Shown: positions 40,667 through 51,094 of the stretch, piece after piece
Layout: each line of letters starts with the position of its first letter
Position numbering within the stretch: position 1 is the first letter of the stretch
NCBI GenBank assembly: GCA_034620365.1
Contig: JAQGEQ010000339.1
Location: 496,001-560,000, forward strand
DNA: 64,000 bases
Direction: 5' to 3'
Source of the DNA: Pegea sp. RAD2-039
Lineage: Eukaryota; Chordata; Thaliacea; Salpida; Salpidae
Made by a program: the position numbers and the translations under genes
Notes under the pieces: model-generated
What the model was told of the DNA's origin: nothing
The model's input: only the letters and a program-made list of their open reading frames with translations
The model's database searches: none

Positions 40667-43600
40667 TTAGGTGAATTTAAAAGATTTTTTCTGTTTTGTT
40701 TGCAGCATTGCTTCTCTTGATAAATGTCCTCTAAAAACACTTTGTAATAACTCCAAGTGTTCTTCATCACCTAAAAAACATCTAAATGTAAACGAAGAAT
40801 TTTTCTACTAATCTATTTATTTATAGAAATCTTTTTTCGGGTAACTTTTATAAGATTAAAGACATAACTACAAAATGTTCAATTTTGTTTTTGGGTAATG
40901 ACAAAACTCAATGTTTTAACCATTTTTTTATCTTGAAACACTTTTCAAAGTTCAAACCTTATTTGCTAAATTTCTAAAAAAAACATTTTAGATCTTATTT
41001 CTAAAGATTATCTCAGATTTTGCAGATATGCTAAAGAACAACAAATTAAATTTGGTGATGAATGCTTTAGAATATGTACCACAAGCTGTCAGTGCCCAAA
41101 GAAACTTTCAATTTCTCAAAATTTGTTTATTTTAAGACAAATTTTCAAGAAACAATATTTTTGTTGGACTTTGAAATGAGTTAGAATAAGATTATTAGAA
41201 TCAGATAAATTTTAACTTCTGTTAAACAACTGGCTATTTGGAAAAATTTTCATCAGAATAATTTTTACAGATGCAATCTTCAAAAAATCAAAGAAAAACC
41301 TGAAGAGATCTCTTTTTCTTCTTGATCTTGCAAGCTTCTCTGAGATGAGGCTCTTTTGTGTTGATCAAGACACTCTTGTCTTGCAGCGTGAGCGCGTATA
41401 GTCGATTGGATGAGCACGACATCATCATCAAAAGCAGCTTTCTGCAAAATTCAAATTTTCTTCCCAAAAATTTTGAAAAAATTTCACAGAAAAAATGAAA
41501 AAAAGTCAGAAATAATTTTTCCGAAAATTCCACAATCTTCAAGTTGTTTATTTCTGATCATGAATAATTAAACTAAAAATGAGATATTTTAAAACCAGTA
41601 AATAAAAAGTTGACTTAAATGAAATAGTTTAAAACAAACTTGTTGAAAGAGTTAACAAAACAAGAAGGTAAACAAAACCAAATAAATGAAGCTTACAACA
41701 AAGAATATTTTCACAATAAAACTTTGATTAAAAATCTTTTAAAAAGAACCTCAGAGCGATGAGATCTCCAGTAGTTTTGGATCTTAGAAGCAGCTCTTTT
41801 TCTTCGAAATTCTTCTAACTTTCTATCCTTGCTACTACTTCTACTTGAAGATGAGGATCTTCTGTAATTAGTGAATGTTTCAAGGACTTTTGAATTAGCT
41901 TGTATTAACCTTTTAGTTGAAAATTCTGTTGATTTTTCAATCTTGTTTTGCAGCATCAAATTTTCTTCTTTCAGTTTTTCCAACTCTTGTTCTAAGTGCT
42001 CCATAATAACGCTGTAAATACAAAAAAAATGTATAAAAGTGTGAAATAAATTTAAATAAATCATTTGAACAAAACAAATTTATAAAAAGATGTTATTCAT
42101 TCAACTACTTCATCATCTAGAAAGAAAGCAAGTGATGGTGGAAATGAAATTTTTATGACAGTTATTTTGAAATGATGAAAATTGAAAGAATGTAAAAGGT
42201 GTGTAGGATTAAACAAATAAAATACAAACAGTTTTTTGTTATTTTCATTATGAATATTGCTCCGTTCATCCCGCAGTCGATTAATAGTTGATTTCATTCT
42301 TTCAATTTTCTCTGAGTAAGTTAGAACTTGCTCTACACAAACACAAAAGCTATTTACATAAAATTTAAACGTTAGTCTTAAATATGTCAACAAGTAACTT
42401 GTAAGTAATTTGACTTCTTAGTTTTTATTTTTAAAGACTTTTGCAATTGATTTTTACGATACATACAATCTAGTAAATATATCTTACTATCTGTAGAATC
42501 TTTATTCTCATCTTTATCTAACATCGCTTGTTGTAAGTCTTTACGTAAGCACCTGTTATCTTCTTTCAATTGGCAGTTTTCAGCAGTTAGCTTTACCACC
42601 GAAGATCTCAAGGTTTTAATATTTGTTGCAAAGCGAGATTTGTGTAGATTTTCATCATCTTCATCTGATTCAACATCCCCACTTAATCTTTAAAGATAAA
42701 TTTTCATGTTTTGATTCATTTCAAAGTTTTTAGTAACTGCTTGTTTTAACAAACAATTAACAAAAGTTTTTTTAAATTTATTTTTAAGCATGTTTTCAGC
42801 AAAGTACAAATTTCAAATAAATTTTTGTTGATGTTATGAATCAGAAAGTAATTTTAAAAGTAAACAAAATGACTTGGAAAGATTTAAACATGAAAATTAG
42901 CCACAATCTGAAAACATAGTTGAAATAAAACTTACAATTTAATTTCCTGGTTTTGCTTCATTATTGCTTCTTGTAAATTTTTTACCTGAATTTATAAAAG
43001 TGTTTTTAAAAATTTATAAAAGTAATAATAAATATATTTTTATACAACTAGTCAACGTACAAAAACAAAATTTTAAACTTTTGAGTATTTTTGACATTAA
43101 TATAAACAATTCTTTTATCATTCTAATTAAAAGTTGGAAACTTTATTGAGTTTATAGTTTTGTTTACTCTAGCTAATGAGGTTTAAACAACTTTGGATAA
43201 CCACCAAGTAGGCCATCTATGAATATTTTTGTTTTGTTTCTTCTTTTGTCCCATCTTTTTATCAATTTTATGCTATAAAATCATCACTTAACTACATCTT
43301 TATTTTAAGGCTGAAGGTAAAACAGAATGTTCAAGAAAAGTCACTTTGTGTAAGTTTAGAGGTTTAAGTATCAATAAAAGATCTGTCTACAAAATGTTCA
43401 TTTGCTGATAAGTAAAAAAACTTAAAACAATTCTAAAAGATCAGCTAACGATAAAGTTTTTCTTCAAAAGAAAATCGAAAGAAGTTTAGATGTACCTCTG
43501 ATGTATATAACAACTTAGTGTCTTTTACTCTAATCTTCAACTTCTTATGACGAGATTTCAAATCTTTTAATTCGATTTCTAAACTTTCAATCTTACGGCT

Positions 43601-44644
43601 GGATTTAATCCGCTGACTTTTCAAAGTATTGATTATAACTTGATCACCTTTAGCAGTTCTCTTAGTTGTATTTATCATCTACAAGTATAAAAACAGTTTT
43701 TAACAACAATTGCAATCAGCAACAAACTATTTTTAACTAACCAGCGCTTGATCTAATAGTTCAGTGATACATTTATCTTTCTTGATATTTTCTTCTTCAT
43801 TATAACGCAGCTTTGCTTTCATTTGATCAGTTTCTAATTTTTGATTCTGAATTATCTATTAAAATCAAGAAGAACAAATTAAAATATTGAAATAAATTGT
43901 CTGAAAATCCTACCTTTTTCAACTCTATTATCTCATCATACATATCCTCTTGGGGTTTGTACCTTGGGGTTCCAGGAACAGATCGAGGTCTTCCCGAAGA
44001 GCTTTCAGTGCGAAGACTCAAGCCAAGTTGCTCTTTTAAAAACTCTGAAGAACTAGCAAGAGCAAGGTTGGCACTTTGTTGAGTTTTAGGAGATCCATAT
44101 AAGGGCTTGTTTGGATTTATACTCGGTGCTAAAACACAAATTTGTTAGTTACATCATTTGAAGGATCATAAAACTTTATTAATTTACATAGAACTGAAAG
44201 CTGCTTAACAAAAGAAAGATTTCTACTACAACTGCTTTCATTTAACAAATTAGTGACAGAAAAATGACATTTGTTCATATATTAAAAGTTATAATCAAAC
44301 CAGTTCCTAGACGTAAAGACTTCAACCAAGCAGCTTTTGAATCTTCTAACTGTGGATATCTGACATGAGCATATCCTGTTCCTGACAATGACCGCCAGTT
44401 CTAATAAAATTAAATCAAAAATTCTTATAAATTACTGTCAATAAATAATCAGCTTTATATAAGTGATTTTAAAAACAAAGATAATATTACACATTTTAGC
44501 TACAAAACTATTTGAAAAAATGGTTATCAAATGTTTAGATAAATTTAAAAAAAACTTTAACCATCTTGTAAATACCCGCGATTTAGTTTGTTTTGTTTGA
44601 TAAGGAGATGACGGACGTTTTGAAGTAGTATTTTTTACAGGCAT
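40667..44644 (-). CDS. IQCE: IQCE, IQ-motif protein of the ciliary EVC zone
   Basis: Eleven exons in consistent phase: 44644-44576, 44400-44301, 44128-43914, 43855-43742, 43678-43496, 42985-42936, 42687-42488, 42332-42230, 42011-41750, 41441-41300, 40770-40667; 513 residues. The diagnostic block is VPGTPRYKPQEDMYDEIIEL (about 107-126), nearly the same as in vertebrate IQCE. An upstream NWRSL segment and the following coiled coil (LRYNEEENIKKDKCITELLDQ, about 139-160) also match. Three IQ-type calmodulin-binding motifs end the protein: KIQNYWRSHRSE (from about 421), VLIQSTIRAHAARQE (from 441) and LLQSVFRGHLSREA (from 487). In vertebrates IQCE anchors the EVC-EVC2 complex at the base of the cilium for Hedgehog signalling. 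The human protein (about 695 residues) is longer. The longer open frames over the last two exons (for example 41288-41542) are shadows; the IQ motifs fix the true frame. Confidence 0.93.
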
Positions 44645-46472
44645 AGTTTTAATTTAATTCATTAATTTCTTAAGAGCATCTTTTGATTTCAAATCAATTA
44701 AAATACAAAAATTTAACTTTTTCAACAACAACAAAATGAGTTATAACAACACTAATTGAAAAAAAAGTTAATTTAAAAATCTTGATATAATCAAAGAAGC
44801 CAATTAAAAAATATTGACAGAGTTTTTCATCAAAATATTAATAAAGATGATCATAAATGAATGATAAAAAAGCTCCAGCAAGATAATTTATATATCTTCA
44901 GTTTTATGAAAGGTCTTTCTGATTGACAATAAAAAAAACATCATAAACTACAAAAATGTAATCATTCTTAAATCTTTAATCATTTTATTACTAGCTAGCA
45001 ATAAAATATTAAAATACAAAAAGATTTTTAGGTTAAACCACACTTATATACTTGTTCTAAAATATATTTTCAAATTAAATCAACTCTATAGGAGTCATAT
45101 AAAATAATGATTCCACATATTTTAAATGTTTTCCAAATTTCAAAACTTTATTAATTCGGTATAACAAATGATACTCGTAAAAATTAATAAAATTGTATAA
45201 AATAAATACTTGAACTTCCAAAATCTCAAATTATTTAATTAAAAATTAATCATCTAAATTCTACGATTCAAAAAATACTGACATATCTTTTAGACTTAAT
45301 TAATTTGTTTAAAAACCAGAAAAATATTATCTGTCAAAATAATTCTACAATCAAAATTCAAAAACATGTTTTGAATGAAAAATTTGTAAATATTCAACAG
45401 CATGTTTGCAACAGCTATAAATAATGTTGCTATCCTGAAAAAAATGAAACTAAAATTTGTTCAAAATGTCTAAAAGTCATTTTAGGCTTAGCATTGGTGT
45501 ATAAATAATTAAATCAATATTAGCTAAATTGAAAACTATTTTAAACTTTGACTTTTTATTATAGATTATTTATAAAACGAAAATTTGTAAAAAACTCGTT
45601 AAGAAAATAGTTTTAATTAAAAAGATTTCTTGACGGCTTTATTTACCATGACCTTATTCCGCAATATATATTTATAAAAAAGTAAAACAAACACATATAA
45701 TAAGACCTTTGTCAGAAATTTTTACTCAAAAAAGCTATTTGTTAAATATATAAGAGAAATGAATACATTTTTGGTCAATGATATTATAAGTTCAAACCTA
45801 TAGTTGTACTATAATCGTTTTAAGTCATCAATTTCACTCAGATAATTAGAGTGATAACAGGTGAGCTGATTTAAAAAGGCAGAAACTGTGAAACTGAGTT
45901 TAAAAAGTATGTTAGTTTCTAAAGTAGATTAAACTTCCTTTGCATCTCCACCCAGTTATTTATTTTTATAAATTATGAAATGAAGGAGCTACCATAGATA
46001 AAGCATTTTCATTTAAATGTGTGACCCAAGAATTAGTAAATTTTATATTTTCTGTAAGCCTTATTATCTTACTTAATACAAGTGTTCTTACAAAAACAAA
46101 CTGTTTTGTTAAAACTGGTTGCATGATCCACTGTAATGCTATTGAGATAGCAAGGTAACAACTGGTTTAATTTATTCAAAGTTTTTTAAGTTTTTCTGAA
46201 ACAGCTTCTTCGATAAGCTAAATGAATAATTCTACTAAAATATTAATTCTCTTCAAACCATAACTTTATCTTCAAAACTGTTAGTGTTTAAATATGCATC
46301 AAAATATTAGTGACAACTTAACTGCTTGAAATTTAGTTTGTTTTAAATTTGAAAATATAATAGGGCGAAAATGCCAAGTTAATTATTTTTCTCTTAATTT
46401 CATTCTAGTATCACAACAATATTTTTTTACAGGATTGTTGCATGAAATTGTAACCTTTTTGTTTTTAATGAA
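44645..46472. other. Shared upstream region of IQCE and the FLASH-like gene
   Basis: About 1.8 kb between two divergently read genes, so it must hold both promoters unless they are distal. It is AT-rich with no coding exon. I found no good X-box near IQCE, unlike ARMC2 and CFAP61. A short less AT-rich stretch is at 45830-45960. Confidence 0.45.
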
Positions 46473-49400
46473 ATGGATAAAGATGAAACTAGCAGAGTAA
46501 GCTTCTCAGACCCTGAACTGTACAAAGATCTTATTATTGTTGATAGCTGTGACGGAAATGTGGCTTCTATTCAAGAAGTGTGTTCTTAATTTGTACTAAA
46601 ACTTTTTATCTGTTTATTATTTATATATATATAAATGCTTTATATATAACATATTTTATTTATTTTTAGTTGAGTTTAAAGTTTTAAAGCAACTTTGTAA
46701 AAAAATATCGAAAGTTAATCATTTAAATGTTCTAAATTTATATAAAATGATTAATTTGTTTGTCATTTTTGCTATACATCATTTCTTAAGTGTTTTAACT
46801 AAGCATTTTTTTATGAGTAATTTGATAAATTAATTTATCTTTTTAAGTTTTATAATATATTTAGTAATTTACTTTTTTCTTATTTTAATCTTTTTATAAT
46901 ATCTCTATTTATTTATTTATTACAATAAATGCAAAGGAGGGTGCCTGAAGAGAGTACCTCCTGCTAACACATATTCTTATTTTTATAATGTTTTATTTAC
47001 TTATTCATCTTATAATGCAGTGTTTCATATACAATTATTACAAATTTAATTAATCTAGTTCTCCTATAACCATACTAATTATTTATGATACTAATTATTT
47101 AATATTATATTTTGTATAACATATGAGCTAAAAAATCATTCATATTTGTTTAGGTGTACAGAGAAAAGAAAAAATTATATGAAACAAATAAACTGTTGAC
47201 ATCTCAGCTGTCAGTAGCAAATGCTAAAGTATGAATTAATTATTTTTTTAAAACTTAAAATTTGAAAGTTTATTTTTTATATCCATCATATTTAGTATAA
47301 GTTTATTCACATTTGTAATTGTAATTCTTTTATATTTTATTACTAAACATTGAAAATAACATTAATAGAATAAACTATACTGATATACATATTTTAAAAG
47401 TTAATTTTTAGTTAATAAACTTGACTATTTTTAAGCTTTATCAGTAATAATATTTTGTAGATTGAAAGACTATCAGAAGAAAAGTTTATTTTAGAAACCA
47501 ATTATTTTAGCTTGTTAGAAACAGCTAAGCAAGAAATTGAAAGAAAAAATGAAGTTATTGAAGCCTTGAGTAATAAAAGAAATACTTCAAGTTATAAGTG
47601 AGTTGTTTTTAGAAATCTGTTTGAATGATGTACAGCTTTCATCAGATTTTATTTTTCTCTTGTAACTTTTGCTCGCTTCCAGCTTATTAGTCACAACTTT
47701 CATTGCTAACTTGAATAAGTTCTTAGACTGCAATAATCCCTTTTAAAATCAAGCATTATTGTTAAGTGTATTTAGCACGTTCACTTGTAAAACTTCCAAT
47801 AACAGCTTTGATGTAAGAAAAATCTATCTCTGATTGAATCTTATTCTAGATGGCTGAAACTACTTACTTAAAGTCTGCTTCTAGTAGCTCACAACAAAGA
47901 ATCTACTTTGATAGTAGCATGTATGCCTGTAAAAAACTCTACCTAATTTCCATGTAAGCTAGCAAACAGTTTTTGAATATGTGTGTTGATAAAAACAATT
48001 TAATTTCAATTGAATTTTGGATACTTCTATTTTAGATAGTTCTTTAAAGGATTTTATATTACATTTAATTGATTGCTTTCAGCTTAAATTTTTATATACA
48101 GATCAACTGAAATTTATGAGAATTCAAGAAAAAAATCTTATGATAAAAGATCACACAGAAGCTCTAGTAGACATTATGAAAAAGACTCCTCAAGTAAGAT
48201 GATAACAAATTTATTTCAGCTCCCAACAAACTCTCTTTACAGGTTTTGATGCATCTAGAAAGAGCTTTAAATCATCAACTTCATACAACTCAAGAAAATT
48301 GTCAAAAACTCCTGAAAAAGAAAGAGATCTTTCAAGATCCCGTGATCCTAAAAGACACAAAAATCACGAAAGATCTACTTCTGAGTATGTTGAAAAGAAA
48401 ACGAAACCTCCAACAAAGAAGAAAGTTGAAGATGAAAAGAAACAAAGTGAAAAGAAACTCTCATCCAAGCAAGATAAGATTGAAGATGAAAAAAAAGATA
48501 AAAGTCAAGATTGTAGGCATGGAAATGAATCGCTTGCATCAGATCAATTGACAGTGGAAGCAGATCTTCTGTTACAAGAAGACTCCGTGAATAAACCTCG
48601 CACTAAAGAGTTTCCTTTGAAGAGGAAGGCGGACTCTTCCACTGATCTTGGGATTCATGATTTGAAAAAGTGCAAATTTGATTCTTGTGTAAAATTAAAG
48701 AAAAAACAGAATGTTGATGAGATCTCTAGAAGATTAGCAGAAAATCAATCGATGAAAAAAAGTCAAAAAGATAGTAGACCTAAATCAAAGGACCCCAAAT
48801 CAAATTGTAGCCCCAAAAACGAGGTGGGGCCTGAGAAAATGAGAACAGATCATGAATCCAAATCAGTTGTTGACCCCAAATTAGATTGTAGTCCCAAATC
48901 AGATCTTAACCCCAAATCAGATTGGGACCCCAAGTCAGATTGCGACCCTAAACCAGATTGTGACCCTAGATCAGATTGTGACGCCAAATCAGATGCTGAT
49001 TTCAAAACAAATGTTGATGTAGAAGTTTGTGAAGATGACAAAGAGAAAAAAGATGAAGATGAAAAGTTATCTGCTGCAAAATCAAATAATGAATCATCTT
49101 CAGAGCAAACGAAGTCAGATGATCCTTTATCAGATTCAATAAAAAAAGATGAGAGGGATCAAAGTTGCGATGATGTTTGCAAAGGTGATGTTAGAGGATG
49201 CCGATCTTATATCCCAGTAACTGAGTGTATCTTGAAACGTGTTAAATATACATTTGAAGATAAAAAAGACAAGAAGAAAGAAACTTCTGATAAGTTGTTG
49301 GATCCCGCAGAAGATCAGAAAGAACTTGAAGAAGGTGAGGTATTGGATAAAGATGCTTGGAAATGCGATGAAAATACTGACAGAAAATTAGCTGAAGAAA

Positions 49401-50809
49401 AGTTCGCTTGCTCTGTTGGAAAAGCAGAAGCAAGTTTAGATTGTAAAGCCAAAGAAAATGCAAATTCCAAGCATCAAGATAAAGTTTCAAAATCAAAAAA
49501 AAAAGAAAAAAAGGATTCACCAGAGTTGAAAGACCAAAGGGGAAGAAATTCATCGAAATCCACAAGCCGGAAGACTCAAAAATCTAGAAGTCGGAGGCAA
49601 AAGAAAACTTCAAATTCTAAAAATCAAAAAAATCAAAAAAAATTGGACTCTAAAATTGAAAGTTCAGAAACAAAAGAAGCAAATTGTTCAACAAATCAGA
49701 ATATTTCGGTAAAAAATTCGGTTGAAAAGTCACAAAACTTACATCTACATGAGATGACAATAAAAGAAACGGAAGATCTCTGTAAAAATGATGAAAGTTC
49801 CATTAAAGAATCGAAGAAAAATGATAAAGATAAGAATGAAAACTTGAAAGAGCAAGCTACAAAACTTCCTTCTAATCTTCCAATTGAAATTTCTATTCCT
49901 TCTATTAAGAACAAAGATTCAAATTGGAAAGATAAATCATTACTAAAAGAAAAGTTTAAGAATAGTTTGTCTTCTAATACGCAATCACTAAACGAATGTT
50001 TGAAATCTTCAGTAATGTTGACTGCTGAGAAGATAAACCCAAAAAGTAAGAAGATATTCATACAAATCAAACAAGAAATCAAATTGATGTTTTTTTTAAT
50101 AGAGACAAGTCCTACAGAAAGTATTTTATTCTATTATCGAAATGGGGCTCTTATAGAACTATTAAGAGAATGTCTGACTTTAGAAAAAGGTATTTTTTTG
50201 AATTTTAAAATCTTCATAATTATCTTCAACTGATTTCTAATAACTTAAACTAATTTCTATTTAGTTATCTAAATCAATTTCTATTTCAGATGAGGATTTT
50301 ACAAACAAAACCAAATCAGATGTAAAAGGTAACTTCTTACAAACGTATCAATTGAAACTGTAAATTAAATCATATTTCAGAAGATCGCACAATCCAAAGA
50401 GTTACTCCAACACAAAAGCCCGGTATATCCAATACTGAGAAAAACTTATTTGAGCAAATTCAGAATCCAAACACAGAAAATAGTAAGTTTTTAGTTTCAT
50501 TGATGTCTCTTCAATTTCACTTTTGTAGTTAATGAGAACAACAATAGTTTCGAAGGAGAAAACACAAGTGCTTCGTGGTTATTAAATCAAGAATCAATGA
50601 TCAGATTTTTCACAGTTCCTGGTCCTGACACCATTTTATCACCTCTGTACAGTCGGTCTAATTGGTCTGATATTTCAAGTTCAGGTGAGTTATGTGATTT
50701 AAAGATTTGTGTTGTAAGAGTTTTAGTTTTTTAAAGATAGAGATTTAGTAATTTTTCTTTTTAAATATATTTTTGAACAGAAACTGTGAAGAAGCAATCT
50801 AGGAAATAA
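46473..50809 (+). CDS. Large charged nuclear-type protein with FLASH/CASP8AP2-like N-terminus
   Basis: Nine exons in consistent phase: 46473-46577, 47154-47228, 47461-47597, 48102-48193, 48243-50189, 50290-50328, 50381-50482, 50529-50684, 50781-50809; 893 residues. Residues 1-35 contain SDPELYKDLIIVDS; residues 36-105 form a coiled coil including LLETAKQEIERKNEVIEAL. This resembles the N-terminal dimerisation region of FLASH (human IKTARVEINRKDEEI), which binds Lsm11 in histone pre-mRNA 3' processing. Next comes an Arg/Ser-rich stretch (RSHRSSSRHYEKDSS), then a very Lys/Asp/Glu-rich region with a six-residue tandem repeat (about 347-388) and an ELEEGEVLDKD segment like FLASH's ELEEGEI. The C-terminal SANT-like domain of FLASH is not seen; the protein ends in KKQSRK. 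The start Met at 46473 is the first in frame. FLASH is my best guess; another charged nuclear scaffold is possible. Confidence 0.6.
46905..47070 (-). mobile_element. LINE 3'-end fragment in intron 1 of the FLASH-like gene
   Basis: The segment from TTATTACAATAAA at 46918 through GGAGGGTGCC...CCTCCTGCTAACACAT (to about 46972) closely matches 12262-12316, the 3' tail of the LINE at 12248, in the same minus orientation. Weaker similarity continues to about 47060 with an internal deletion. It is a short dead copy, antisense to the host gene and inside its first intron. Confidence 0.65.
48872..48997 (+). repeat. 18-bp coding tandem repeat, seven copies
   Basis: Seven in-frame copies of an 18-nt unit encode six-residue repeats: DPKLDC, SPKSDL, NPKSDW, DPKSDC, DPKPDC, DPRSDC, DAKSDA. 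Upstream sequence (SKDPKSNCSPK, from about 48785) looks like an older part of the same array. The copies differ at single codons, which indicates slippage followed by drift. Confidence 0.9.
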
Positions 50810-50928
50810 ACTTTTTTACAAGTTCAACTTTCTTACAAGCACCTGTCTTTTTTTGTTTCAATTGATTTTTTGTTTGTTTTTTTTAAACAAGAGATTAAAT
50901 GTCAAAATGTCTGATATTTGAAAGTATC

Positions 50929-50934
50929 AATAAA
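50929..50934 (+). terminator. Candidate polyadenylation signal of the FLASH-like gene
   Basis: AATAAA lies 120 nt after the stop codon. An earlier AATAAA overlaps the stop codon itself (50805-50810) and is less likely to be used because cleavage would leave almost no 3' UTR. Confidence 0.5.
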
Positions 50935-51028
50935 ATTTCAAAGAATTTTTTATATAAAAAAATCCAAACAGCTGTAGACTGAAAAATCATATCATTAGAA
51001 CAAACATATATCATTATTACGCTGAAGA

Positions 51029-51034
51029 TTTATT
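51029..51034 (-). terminator. Candidate polyadenylation signal of CFAP61
   Basis: AATAAA on the minus strand, 61 nt past the CFAP61 stop. It is only about 95 bp from the plus-strand signal of the convergent gene, so the two 3' UTRs nearly meet or overlap. Confidence 0.5.
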
Positions 51035-51094
51035 ACTGAAAAACTTTAACACAAAACTACAGATGTCTAAATGCTAAGATCAACAACAAGTCAC

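Noticed and set aside
41288-41542. 84-residue minus-strand open frame ending in KKKKRSLQVFL
   Set aside because: It is out of frame with IQCE exon 10; the true frame encodes the second IQ motif and joins both neighbouring exons in phase.
46140-46160. ATAGCAAGGTAACAAC as an X-box for IQCE
   Set aside because: Two or more core positions fail RYYNYY-N1-3-RRNRAC in either orientation, and no donor is placed nearby as at CFAP61 and ARMC2.
49242-50082. Long minus-strand open frames opposite the large exon of the FLASH-like gene
   Set aside because: They are antisense shadows of a Lys/Glu-rich coding exon, which give Phe/Leu/Ser-rich frames with no start or splice context.
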